A DNA stretch of 64,000 bases from Oscarella lobularis (GCF_947507565.1 NC_089190.1:1240001-1304000); one strand, 5' to 3'; shown: positions 23,001 to 34,171, numbered from the stretch's first letter. Numbers and translations: made by a program. Notes: generated by a model from the sequence alone, not told the origin.

Positions 23001-23047
23001 AACAGACTGGTGCTTTTCCGGAAGGCTACGTGGAGATAATAGGATAG
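20027..23047 (+). CDS. F-BAR / C1 / SH3 / SH3 adaptor, Bzz1-like architecture
   Basis: Start at 20027 (MSMATFSTEYASDFTALLQQ). The first exons, to about 21500, encode a coiled-coil-rich F-BAR module: KLGSAYEKFAGELHLLVKNY near 20220-20280, YGTWDAMLEEIDGEA near 20390, and LSYRDQLEEVISKADDGLQK from 20640. A C1 zinc finger is split over exons near 21815-21885 and 21953-22033, with pattern H-x12-C-x2-C-x13-C-x2-C-x4-H-x2-C-x6-C (YCSYCRGLLKG, CKACKMNVHDKC). Two SH3 domains follow: YCVAMFDYEGDNPHDLTV...WWK...IPSNYVQ (22489-22751) and ARTLYSFTPEEEDELGFAAD...GWLVGKIG...FPEGYVEII, ending at TAG 23045-23047. F-BAR, C1 and two SH3 is the order seen in fungal Bzz1, an actin/endocytosis regulator. Animal FCHSD/Nervous wreck proteins lack the C1, and HMHA1/GMIP carry RhoGAP instead. 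It probably links curved membrane to WASP-driven actin. Confidence 0.85.
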
Positions 23048-23134
23048 TAGGAGGTGTGCTAGGGGCGTGTACGACAGCAGAATTCCGTTGTATCAGTATC
23101 AATAGCGTGCGCCTTCGAGAGTCGTTGAGTACAC

Positions 23135-26083
23135 ATGAGCAGAGAGACGAACAGAAGAAGAATCTCGTCGTCGCCATCGACGTCGTCGAATCAGTCCGCC
23201 GATCAATCGACGGTTCCTCTCACGGAACCGGTTCGGGAAGCGCTCGAAGCGGAGAAAGACGACGACGACGATTCAGTTCTTCTCGACATGTCGGGCGCCG
23301 ACATTCAGCCTTCGCTCGATCGCAATCGCAATCGTCGTCGACGTCGTCGCTTCTGTTGCCCGTGCTTTCCCTCCTCCTCGCGCCAATCGAAAGTGCGACG
23401 AGCGATGAGCGAAGGCGGGAGCAGCGTCGGCGAAAGATCGGCCGATTTCGACGAATCCCTAGGCCGTAGCTCCGGTCCGGACGACGACGACGAAGAGAAG
23501 AAGCCCATATTGCGACGACAGGCGCGCGCTGGTTTCAAGAGGCAGATGGAGACGGAATTGAAACAGTTGAAGGATCGACTGCGTTATCACTTCACGAGCC
23601 CCTTTCACAAGTTTCGCGTTCACCAGAAACGACCGTTCAAGTTGATCGTGCAGTTCACCAAGCTCATCGTCGTCACTCTTCAGGTGCACCATACAGTAGT
23701 TCTTGCATAAACAGATAGATGTGAAACTTAATGTAAATAGCATACCAGTGTCATTCGACTATGCACGTACATGTATGTATTAGAGGCAATCTCCTCAGAG
23801 TCCTTTTAGAGGCTATTCTGTAGGGAAGAAGGTGTTTGTCGAACTGAATGTCCTAAATTAGGTTCTAGTGTATGTTCTTTCAGTATTTGGCCTTATATGT
23901 GTGGGAACTAGATTCTACTGTAATGACCACTAGGACAATTGACAATCTGCTAATGCTAAGGAACAATGTTGTCGTATGGGGACTTTTGTCCTCTGAGACT
24001 GTGATATACTGTATATATAAACGTTTGTTTGTGTTTCTAGTTGGCGCTCTTTGCTCAGTCCAGTTTCGGCGATTCGCGTTTCTACAGCGATAATCTCAGC
24101 GCCTTGCGTCACGTCTTCGTCAAGAATTTTGTCGACTCGGACCCGATTAAATCGGAACAGGTTAAACTCTACACGGTGGACGAAGTGAGGGAGCAGGTTC
24201 GCCATACTGTCACACGAGTAATATACGATAAGCTATCGTTATTCTTTTTTGACTGGGATTCTTTTTTTGCGTGCAGTATTTTAGCGTCAACGAAACTGTC
24301 CTCGGTTCGTATGACTTTCACTACGAGAGCTATTCGTCGCCCGTTCCTCCTATAAAAATGCAACTTAAGCAGTTTCGGCAAGGTGTCATATTCGCGTTCA
24401 ACGGCTCCTACGTCTTCGATCCCACCGAAGTCTCAGGTACTAGAGCAGGCGCGTGGAAAAATTAAACTACGTGTGAGACGTTATTTTTTTTGCTAGTGAC
24501 GCATTCTATATACAATTGGTCTCAACCGTACTTGAATAACACCCTCCAGGAGTTACTTGACCACACGCTATTCGACAGGTACGACAGTTGGGATGCCCTT
24601 CTTCTTTATGCATAATAAATACTTGTAGATTAAATAAAATAATACTTTCCTTTGAATTGAACTCCGTCTTCCTGCTGGCGTTCAAGACTCCTGATTGTAT
24701 TACATTCAATATCTCGGTAGAACCTCTTAATTATTATTAATCGCGTTTCTTCTTTTCCTTATCAACTCTGTGACTCTAGGTTACCGTGGACAATAGTCTT
24801 CACGATGGCATTGCTGTCGTTTCGCTCAACTACAAGCCTTTTCATTTTAAATGTAACGGCAGTACAAGCACAACGCCTACAAGTCAGGTCATTGGCTATT
24901 TCATCGTTGTTATCGTCGTCCTTTTTCTGTGCTCGCTTTCGATTATGCTGGCCGTGAGATCTCTCATAAAAACGTATCGGCTCATCAAAGTCAGTTCGAC
25001 GAATTTTTAATTGAAATCGATTTTTGTTGGTATTTTGCGCCTTTTTAGTATGCGTCGAAGTTTTTCAAGAAATTCTGTCGTCGCAAGTTGAAGTTCGACG
25101 AGAAAATGGAACTGGTCAATTGGTGGTTCGTTTTCAGTCTCGTCGCGGACAGCTTCACCATCGTCGGATCCATTACCAGATATCTAATTAATGACAAGGC
25201 AAGACAGAAACGTTGATTTAGACATAATTTGCACTTACACGCGGTCGTCTAGCTCTCTTCATCGTACGTCGTTTGCAGCATCTTTCTCAGCATCGGAACG
25301 GGCATGACGTGGATAGGTCTCCTTCAGTATCTCAGTTACTTCCAAAAATACAATGTTAGTAGTAAAGACAGACATGTACGTGTCTACATATCTTCTCTCG
25401 CTAGGTACTTCTCGTCACTCTGAAAGCCGCAATGCCTACCATTATTCGCTTCCTTCTCTGCGTAGGCGTTCTCTACGTTGCATTTCTTCTCTGCGGCTGG
25501 GCTGTACTCGGTCCCTACAATCCCAAAGTAACGCTCTGTGTCGACTCTACTTTTTTCTCCTTTCCTGATGTCTACCGCTTTTTAGTTTCGTAATCTTGCT
25601 ATTACGTCTGACTGCCTCTTCTCGCTTCTCAACGGAGATGACATGTTTAATACGTACATCTTGACGGACAATAGCAACACCGTCGCCTACATTTTCTGCC
25701 AGATCTACATCTACATTTTCGTCATTCTCTTCATATATGTCATTCTCAACATGGTCATCGGTCTCATCAGCGAAATGTATGCGGCCGTTCGAATGATGGG
25801 AAAAAAGGTTGGAATAAATTTTAGACTGCCTTGTCTTTTTGTATCGTTCGAATTCAATAGCAATGGAAAGCGATTTATTTGGGAAAGCTCTACCAGCTCC
25901 TAGAGGAAGACGAGGATACGAGTGACGACGACGACTTCATTGATTGGCACAGGTTAGCGAGGCGAGTTGAAACTGGAACTTTCTCTGATACTTCCCTTTA
26001 GAAACCTTCAGAGAACGCGGTGGAATAGTGTCGGAAGTAGCGGAAGCCTCTCTAGTTCATTTTCGAGGCTCTCCGACGTATGA
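23135..26083 (+). CDS. MCOLN: Mucolipin (TRPML) endolysosomal cation channel
   Basis: TRPML channels release Ca2+ and other cations from late endosomes and lysosomes and are gated by PI(3,5)P2. The N-terminal exon carries an acidic region and an Arg-rich segment before FCCPCF (23322-23376), consistent with the family's phosphoinositide-binding polybasic site. It is followed by LRYHFTSPFHKFRVHQKRPF, which aligns with mammalian mucolipin. The luminal domain (24050-24850) has YDFHYESYSSPVPPIKMQLK. TM segments include VIGYFIVVIVVLFLCSLSIM (24890-24950) and those encoded at 25110-25200 and 25260-25500. The pore exon has SLLNGDDMFNTY (25620-25660), the NGDDMF filter signature of mucolipins, then the final helix IYIFVILFIYVILNMVIGLI. 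The tail is short and acidic, ending at TGA 26081-26083. It lacks the long C-terminal region of mammalian TRPML1. The gene starts 87 bp after the Bzz1-like stop codon. Confidence 0.95.
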
Positions 26084-26234
26084 AGAGATACACGGTACTT
26101 GTTTGTTATTTTGAGTGGAATAAAAACATAAACTATATCATCATTCATAAAAGTTAAAAATTGAATTATAACACTCAATAAAATTGATCGAGATTCGCAT
26201 CCGGGACCTTCTCGAAAGAAAGAACCTGAGATCG

Positions 26235-26739
26235 ATGCTCGGTCAGCGCGTCGTTCGCGGTCCCGATTGGAAGTGGGCCGGTCAGGACGGCGGCGAAGGT
26301 CGCGTCGGAACGATCGTCGAAGTCGGCGACCAACGGGTCGGCGGCGACTCCCTGTTATCGTCTCCGATACCGGAAAAGACGGTCATCGTCCAGTGGGACG
26401 GCGCCACGCGAACGAATTATCGTATCGGGCACGGCGACGCGTACGATTTGAGGTTGTACGATAGCGCGCCGGCAGGTGAGAGAAGGCAGAACGAGAGCTA
26501 GACCAACTGGGCCCCGCCTTCGTCTTTCGCGAAAGTTCGTTTAGAGCGGCGAGTTCTTCCAACGGTCGAGCCAGCGACCGTTTTCTGTTTGTTTTCGAAG
26601 GGCCCCGGGGTAGAGAGAGGGCGGCGAGATCTAAGTTCTGGGGACTCGACGACGTAATTAGAAACAGTCTTTGAGCCTACTTGCGATCGCGCGAACATGA
26701 TTGCTATAGTACGCGTAGAGCCACTATTCTTTAGTGCCG

Positions 26740-26791
<52 letters not shown>

Positions 26792-29700
26792 AATCTACAG
26801 GTGCAAAGCACGCTCATGTGATCTGTGACATTTGTCGGGTTCAACCGATACGCGGCATTCGATGGAAATGCCAGCGTTGCTACGACTTCGACTTGTGCAG
26901 TCAGTGTTATCACGCCGGAAAACATAACACGAATCACGAATTTTGGTGCATCGACGTCGAAGACGGTGCAAGGCAGGCATTATAAAAGCCAGGGCCAAAA
27001 AATTATTGCCAAATGACGATCGATTTTCAGAATCGAAGTGGGACCTCGAACGTCGGCGACGAGAATCAAAGCGTCGGGGTTTTTTCCCGGTGCAAAGGTG
27101 ACGCGCGGTGCCGATTGGGAATGGGGAAATCAAGACGGTAAGCCAACTGAACACCAGCGTCTAGTACAGCCTCAGTTACATCCAACGATACCTAGGTGGT
27201 ATTGGACAGGCTGGAAGGGTGACCGACGTGCGCGGCTGGGGATCCGAATCAGACGTAACAATATAAGAATATTTTAATTTCCTATATGAACTCCGTCCGT
27301 GTCTTGCTTTTGCAGCGAAGCGTTGTAACGGTTCGCTGGCCCAACGGGACGACGAATGTCTACCGCGTTGGTCACCGAGGAAAGGTATTGGAAGCAATAA
27401 GACGCTCTGGGTAGACGTGGATCGGGGGTTCTTTAGGTCGATCTCAAGTGCATCGAAGCCGGCGAAGGTGGAACGTATTACAGGGATCATCTTCCCGTGT
27501 TGGGACGTCCTCATCCGAAGTCCTCCATGATCGAAACGAAGACGAGAACTGCGATGACGTCGTCGTCGCCGCCACCGTCTGCGGACGGAAACGCCGGATT
27601 GAAGCCGGGCGATTTGGTTTCCGTCAATTTGGAAGCCGATCTGCTGCGACTCCTGCAGGAGGGTCACGGCGGATGGAATCCGAAGATGGAGGAGGTGATC
27701 GGCAAACCCGGCGAAGTGCATCGCGTCACGGAGCGCGGCGACGTTCGCGTTAAATACGTCATCGACGGCGCCGAGACGATATGGATGTTTCATCCGGGAG
27801 CACTATCAAAAGTGACGTCAAAAAAGCTGAGAATTTTTTTCAAACGATTTTTTTCCCTGTGTGTAGGTTGTCGGTAAGAGACTCGAAGTAGGAGATCGCG
27901 TGAAGATCTTGGATGACGTCGTCGAGGTGAAGCGCTTACAGGAGGGCCACGGCGATTGGGCAGACGACATGGTCTACGTAAGATCTTCTGGGGAATGACC
28001 ACAGCGTTGGGATATTAAGTGCAGAAACTTTATTTGAATCATCAGAGGAAGGGAACTCATATATATATACATATATATTTGGCATTAATTTAATATCCCA
28101 ACTTTGTGTTTGAACTATTCGCTCATTCGTTTCTCTGATAGAGTTTGGGTATGGTTGGCGAGGTCGTAAAGATCTACGGCGACGGGGACATTCGCGTGGC
28201 GGTGAACGGAAGCACGTGGACGTATAACGTGGAGTGTGTGACTAAAACGACCGAGCCCATATCGGCGGTAACGGCACCAAAAGGCGCCGGATCGGACTCG
28301 GGTGAAAACACATCATTTTTTCTCTCTGTTCACTGAAAACGTGGGGCTTGGTTATATATATAGATGATCTCAGGGATATGCTCGCCGAGCTGCTATTCGA
28401 TCACGTCGGTGGAAATCCCAGCGCTCTTGTACAGCACGCCGCCGAAGGCAATCTCGACAGAGTGAAACTCATTTTGGCGAAAAATCGCGACGCGGTCTGT
28501 TGTAATAGTTCTCTCAGGAAAACATTTGTGACTTCTGTATTCAGGTGAATATCAAGGTTCAGGGTCGAACCGCTCTTCAGCTGGCATGTCATCAGGGTCA
28601 CACGGAGATCGTGACGGCTCTAGTTGATTCTGGAGCCGATTTGGAGATGACGGATCCCGACGGGGACTCGGCATTGCATTTCAGCTGCTTTGGGTAGAAC
28701 GCCTTCGCTCGCTCAGAGAGAAACCATTGATCTATTTTTCGATATTCTTAGCGACGAACCCGACACGGCGGAGATACTTCTTAAGAGAGGAGCCAATGTG
28801 AATGCGCTTAATAAGACGGGCAGCACGCCGATGCACGTAGCCGTGAATAAGAATCAAGTTGGCTGCGTTCGAGTTCTCATAATGCATAACGCTGATCTTA
28901 ATTGCCAGGTAAGAGGGGGAGGTCGAGGGGGGGGGGGGGGGGGGGGGGGGGATTTGTTTTGAACTGGCTTGACGATCTAGGATGCGTACGGCGACACGCC
29001 GCTGCACGACAGCATAGCCAAGGACAATATCGCCGTGCTGGATATGCTGCTCGAGGCGAAGGCCGATCCGCGTACGAGGAACTATCGAGGATTCAATGCG
29101 CTTCATCATGCCGCTTTGAAAGGAAACAACGAGTGGGTGAAAGAGGAAGCTAAGAGCCCGTTCACACTAGGTCTAATTGAGCCAACTAAAAGGGGGGGTA
29201 GCGAATGAAGAAGTGCTGGTTCTTATGGCAATCTTTGCCATTCTCCAGCAGACGAGATGTTGTGTGAACGGGCTAGTAGATATAAGTACACTAGAAACTC
29301 ACGCATAGCGACCGCAGAATTGTACACGTAGTCCCGCCACCCCTTGGGGGCCCCCTTCCCCTACTTTTACGACTGGACGACTCGCGTTTTTCGATCCTTC
29401 CACTAATAGTTCGTCCGTGTTTGCTTTCGTATGTCCTATGACCGCTAGGTCTTTGCACTGCGCTGCAAATTAAGTGAAACCGACTCATATGTCAGCGGTC
29501 ATGCTGCGTTTGAGTCGATTTTGAACGGTTCTCGCGCGTCAGTATGGGTATGCGTGTAGCGGCCTCGAAATCGAGCAAGGCTTGGTTGGAGAGAGAAACG
29601 CCACAAACGCCCCCGCTCTTTAGAGCCGACAGAACGCCTTGCTCGATTTTTGCTGACCTAGCATACGTACGTCACCACGAGCCAAATACGTTCGCCTCTT

Positions 29701-31962
29701 TGCGTTTGAGTAGGGAAGCCGAACGTTTCTAGAATAGAATAGAATAGCACAGAAGTTACTTTGTGACCATTTCCGCGCTTCTACGACGCGTTCGCGACGA
29801 TTTGCGCATGTTTGCATCATACCATTACATCATATAATGATGTCATAAGATTATGTCATTCTACGTTGGCTCCTCCTCCGTTCACCGTTTTCTCGCGTAT
29901 AGAAACCGAATAGCGGCGACATTTTGCTCGAAACGATAGCAGAATCGAATTTTCAGTCGATTCGCATCGGTTTCGGATTCGAAACGACGAGCGTTTTCGT
30001 GCTGTAAAGTTGCGATACAAACGAGGCTCCGCCCTCTCGAGTATAAATAGCCAGCTCGTACATCAACTATCAGAGTTCTCAGAGCTAGGATAGAAGGGAG
30101 CAGGTAACTCTCCCCAAGGTGTGACCATTATAGCCCGGTGGCTGGTCAATTTCCTCACTTGACAAGGGCTTGGTAGCAAAGCCTTCCTAGTAATGACGAG
30201 AGCGAGGCATTCTGATATCTCCTCCATAGCACCGTCTTCCGTGAGGTTTGGTATTGGGTGTCGCTTTTTTTTTTACTTTTAAAAAGTTCTCCAAGTCCAA
30301 AGAACGCGTTTTTTACCTTCTAGCGGTCAAACGACGCGTTTTGAACGTTTTGCGACCGATTTATGGCTAAGGGGGCCTCAGTTGCAAACTTTGCCGTTTT
30401 CTAATGCTCTCCTTCTTTCCAGTTCCGTCCAGAGACTGCTGAAACGCCATCCGGCTCTCGTGAACGAGAAAAAAGAAGACGGATTCACGGCGCTCCACTT
30501 GGCCTCTTTGAATGACCACAAAGACGTCGCGCGAACTCTACTACGAGAGGCAAGAGTCCCCCCCGCAACGTGCGAGTGCTATATCGCGACTCGTTCTATT
30601 CTACGTAGAGAGATTGCGACGTGAACGCGCGGAACAATCGTCGACAGACGCCTCTGCTGCTCGCCGTCGCTCAAGGTCACACGAAACTAATAGAAATTCT
30701 CGTCGGATACGGAGCGGACGTCGACGCGAGCGACGAAGACGGCGACACGGGATTACACATCGCCTTGATGAGACACAACGTCTCGAAGGGGCCATCCGGT
30801 GCCTTACATTCCCTAGCAGACGACGTAGGAAAATGCGTATATTGACTAGTGTATTGTTATCCTTTATGTGTTGTATACAGTTGAGAAGCGCTCTTGGGGC
30901 CGAGTCGATGGGCAGTGGCACGGGAATAGCCATTGCCTGTTTTCTCGCTCAGGAAGGAGCTACGTTGACTATTAAAAATCGACGCGGTAAAACGGCGTTT
31001 GACCTGTGCAGCGATTCGACGGCGCAGGATATGGTGAGACAATACTCCCGAACTAAGAGGTGCGGCGAATGACGTCAGAAATGTAAATCTAATTCGCTTC
31101 TCTATCTCTCAGTGAAGCGGCGTATCGTGGGAGTCTCAAGGCGGCACAAAGCGAAGGATCGAAAGTGCATCGGCTGATTAAGACCGCGTCCGAGCCGGAT
31201 GAGTTGGATCCAAAGCCTGTGCCGAGACGGCGACGAGACGTAACGCAGAGCCTGTCGTCGATGTCGGAAATGAGATTGCCCTCGTCGCCGAAGCGCACGT
31301 TTTCGGTCGGCGACACTTGCCTGTCGTGCGATAAGAAGCCTAATGTGAAATTTTCGCCGTGCGGGCATACTAACATGTGCAGCGACTGTGCCGTCGCTTT
31401 GAAGCGATGCATTGAGTGCAGGGTTGGATTTGTTGTGTGCGTGCGTCCTATCATCTTACGTCGTTTTCGTAGAGCGTCATTGAGTCAAAAGAGGAGATTG
31501 AGGAGGAAGTGATGTGCCAGCTGTGCGACGACTTTCCCGCTGTTGTTCTATTTGAGCCGTGCATGCACGTCGTTATGTGCGTCGGTAAGTTCATTCTCGT
31601 TTTATAGTATAGAGTTTATTCGTGTTTAATCTGTTGATCTTAGATTGCAGCAGACGAGTAAAGAAATGTATTGAATGCAAAGTGAGAATAACAAGAAAGC
31701 TTTTCAATGGTGCTATACTAGAGAGACGATGTTTTTGCGTTCCTTCACTGTGAATTTCGTAGGCAAAGACGTTGACAGCGAAAGTGCATCAGGCGGAGAT
31801 GCAGCCGCTACTTTAGAAGGAGAGTGTGCCATATGCATGGAAAGGCCTCTGACAATCGTTTTTCTGTGCGGTCATCGTGCCTGCAATGAATGCGCTTATC
31901 GACTGAAGGAGTGTCACATCTGTAGGGAACCGATTGAAAAACGCATTCAAATTTTCACCTAA
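26235..31962 (+). CDS. MIB1: Mind bomb E3 ubiquitin ligase (MIB1-type, three RING fingers)
   Basis: Mind bomb ubiquitinates Notch ligands (Delta/Jagged) to drive their endocytosis. I start it at ATG 26235 ([20 protein letters not shown]); the frame runs further upstream without an ATG. Order: MIB/HERC2 domain; ZZ finger ([19 protein letters not shown], about 26822-26965); second MIB/HERC2 ([17 protein letters not shown]); REP modules (27590-28290, including [16 protein letters not shown]); ankyrin repeats from about 28410 to 31060 (for example [25 protein letters not shown]); and three C-terminal RINGs: CLSC...CGHTNMC (31318-31425), [18 protein letters not shown] (31515 on) and [17 protein letters not shown] ending EKRIQIFT (31830-31962). 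Three RINGs with this last sequence fit MIB1 rather than MIB2. The ankyrin region is interrupted by an intron of about 1.3 kb with mobile and structured DNA. Confidence 0.95.
26742..26791. repeat. (CT)n(AT)n microsatellite at a Mind bomb 3' splice site
   Basis: About 14 CT units then about 11 AT units lie directly before AAATCTACAG, the acceptor of the ZZ-finger exon. The CT run occupies the polypyrimidine-tract position. Confidence 0.9.
28927..28951 (+). repeat. Run of 25 G in a Mind bomb intron
   Basis: An uninterrupted G homopolymer within a short intron, preceded by further G-rich sequence. It could form G-quadruplexes in the nascent RNA. Its length is prone to sequencing error. Confidence 0.85.
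29155..29274. mobile_element. MITE-like element with 13-bp terminal inverted repeats
   Basis: Starts AGCCCGTTCACAC and ends with the exact inverse GTGTGAACGGGCT. It is 120 bp long, has no coding capacity, and lies just inside a Mind bomb intron. Flanking TA-like dinucleotides suggest, but do not prove, a short target duplication. Confidence 0.7.
29275..30420. other. Large Mind bomb intron segment with promoter-like and structured sequence
   Basis: No coding similarity before the ankyrin exon that begins near 30421 ([20 protein letters not shown]). The segment contains scattered CG-rich 20-40 bp runs, an A/T-rich stretch with repeated ATGATGTCAT-like words near 29830-29855, and a TATA-led structured segment at 30042-30190 described separately. 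It may be the remains of an inserted element such as a solo LTR. Confidence 0.4.
30042..30190 (+). ncRNA. Candidate structured small RNA (spliced-leader or snRNA-like)
   Basis: A TATAAATA at 30042-30049 is followed at transcript-like distance by three hairpins. (1) GGGAG 30096-30100 pairs with CTC-CC at 30108-30113; its loop, CAGGTAA, holds a perfect splice-donor sequence. (2) TGACC 30122-30126 pairs with GGTCA 30144-30148, enclosing AGCC/GGCT with loop CGGT. (3) AAGG(G)CTT 30164-30171 pairs with AAAGCCTT 30178-30185. A single-stranded AATTTCC lies between hairpins 2 and 3, where an Sm site would sit, but it is not a good Sm consensus. No match to U1, U2, U4, U5 or U6 is apparent. It could instead be a retrotransposon promoter or a hidden first exon. 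Confidence 0.25.
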
Positions 31963-32450
31963 ATAATTTTTTGCCTGTTTAAAGATCTGCGTTGATAAAT
32001 GATGCGATATAAAGTTGTGGTAGCGCTTGATATAACCTTGGCGCATTTACAGTATTTATCTGTGATACTGATACGGGGACAGGACAAATGACGTAAGAAA
32101 AAACGAACGCACGCTAGGCATCCCTGCTACGATAGCTTGCTACGATCTCATATACGCTCTGCACGTTAGATCCGTGATCTGCCGAGCCCTGATCTGCCGT
32201 TTAAGGTGTGTAATCCGGTACCCCAGGGCATAGCAACTGTTGCTAAGGAAAGGCGTTTCTTGTATAGTTTAGAGAGTTGTTACACCTTCCTGTTACGTGT
32301 ATCTATTGCGCCCTTGCATGACGCTAACGTTCCGCGATGAAGACGAATCGGCATCGGTTTACGATTCGAACAGGAAAAATGGGGACTGAAAACGACGACT
32401 AGGTAATTTTCCTCGCACGTTTTCTCTTATGGGAAGAGAAACCCGCATAC

Positions 32451-32645
32451 GATCGCGATCGCAAGGCCCGAAGCTAGTGCGTAGTGTCTTCGCTTTTTCG
32501 GTTCGTCGCTCTTCTCGTAAGTTACAGCACGATTTCGCGAAAAATCACGCACCATTTTCTCAAAAAACGGCCGTATTTCGCGACTAAAGTCTCTAATCGA
32601 AAAACGCTGACACTGTGGACTAGTTTCGGGCCTTGCGATCGCGAC
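32451..32645. mobile_element. Foldback/MITE-like inverted repeat
   Basis: The left arm near 32452-32490 (GATCGCAAGGCCCGAAGCTA core) and right arm near 32610-32645 (ACTAGTTTCGGGCCTTGCGA core) are inverted copies of about 37 nt with a few mismatches. They flank roughly 120 bp of non-coding sequence. Confidence 0.75.
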
Positions 32646-32735
32646 AGTGTGCGGGGTTCTACTCGCAATCAAGCCAAATTTTCGAAAACGTGCGCCGAGA
32701 ATTGCTATTTGGTCGTTTTCAATCCACGCGCGGTT

Positions 32736-33040
32736 GAAGTTTGGCTTCTAGCGCGCTAGTATGGGACCTCTCTGTTTCATTGCAATTATCAAAGCAACTT
32801 TTTGATGAATAGATAGAGGATACTCTAAAGTATTCTTCGAGCGCTAGTTATTTTTTCACACTTATAGAGCCCGGTGTACCAAGGTTTAAGCTTGGCTTCT
32901 AGCGCGCTAGTATAGGACCTCCTTCGTTAGACCGGACATTCCATGCGTTCCTTCGCGACAATCGAACCAACTTCTTGGCCAATAGATAGCAGATACTTAG
33001 AAGCATTTTTTGAGATTTTTTCACGTTTCAACCCCCGTGC
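32736..33040. repeat. Diverged tandem repeat, period about 149 bp
   Basis: TTGGCTTCTAGCGCGCTAGT occurs at about 32741 and 32890. Both copies continue with ATGGGACC/ATAGGACC and, further on, related AATAGATAG and TTTTTTCAC blocks. Confidence 0.75.
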
Positions 33041-33404
33041 CCCAATTACCACCTTAATGGGTTCTTTTCTGTCACGACTTGTCGAGCAAGGCGCTAATCG
33101 AAGTATTGAACGAAGCTGCGGGAAAATTGCTTCAGCAAGCCAGCGCTTGTGTGGCCCACTCTTCATAATAACCGGCACCGTCCTGCTGGTCTGTGTTTCA
33201 GCCATTTTTCGCAATTTTATGCGTGAGACATTATTTATTAATTAATTAATTTATTCATTGATTTTATCGGCTACAATACTTCCTTTTAGAGGGAACAGAA
33301 GCTGCCTGTCACATCTGGTTGATATTTCGAAAAATACGCAGAGTATATTAATTTATTTTCCGACGGAAACCTCAACATGTATATGCGCTACAACAGGATA
33401 AAAA

Positions 33405-34060
33405 AGAAATGAATGAATAAATGAATTAATGAAATAATTAATATATAAGTAAGTGAATGAACGAAGGAATAAATGAATGAATTAATGATGATAGAAATGA
33501 TAGGAATGATAGGAATGAATTAATATAATACAAATGAATATTTAAATTTAATACAAATGAATGAACGAACAAATAAATGAATGAAGTACAAGTAAGTGCG
33601 TGTACCTTTCTTCATTTTTTAATTTATTGTTTTGCTTTTGAAAATCTTACAGAAAATGGGATTGGAGATGATTTGAATGGGTCAAAACAACAGGATCAAA
33701 AATAATGAATGAAGAAATAAATTAATGAAATAATTAATATATAAGTAAGTGAATGAACGAAGGAATAAATGAATGAATTAATGATGATAGAAATGATAGG
33801 AATGATAGGAATGAATTAATATAATACAAATGAATATTTAAATTTAATACAAATGAATGAACGAACAAATAAATGAATGAAGTACAAGTAAGTGCGTGTA
33901 CCTTTCTTCATTTTTTAATTTATTGTTTTGCTTTTGAAAATCTTACAGAAAATGGGATTGGAGATGATTTGAATGGGTCAAAACAACAGGATCAAAAATA
34001 ATGAATGAAGAAATAAATTAATGAAATAATTAATATATAAGTAAGTGAATGAACGAAAGA
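33405..34060. repeat. Tandem duplication, period about 296 bp, A/T-rich
   Basis: The block containing ATTAATATATAAGTAAGTGA, GTGCGTGTACCTTTCTTCAT and GGGATTGGAGATGATTTGAA is present twice nearly without change (CCTTTCTTC at 33605 and 33901), with a third partial start at about 34016. Near identity implies a recent duplication. Confidence 0.9.
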
Positions 34061-34171
34061 ATAAATGAAGGAATGAATGAATGATAGAAATTATACGAAT
34101 GATAGGAATGAAAAACGCTGTATTCGCGCCGTAAATCGCCTTTTTCGGGTCACCGTTTTGGGCCCCATTTC

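Noticed and set aside
26184-26234. Upstream extension of Mind bomb from 26184
   Set aside because: The frame is open, but its first codon is TTG; the first ATG is at 26235 and gives the expected start just before the first MIB/HERC2 domain.
29155-30420. Complete retrotransposon in the Mind bomb intron
   Set aside because: No reverse transcriptase, integrase or paired long terminal repeats are visible; only a possible solo remnant.
32943-33245. Plus-strand frame with a hydrophobic end and overlapping minus-strand frame
   Set aside because: It starts inside the 149-bp tandem repeat and shows no similarity on either strand.
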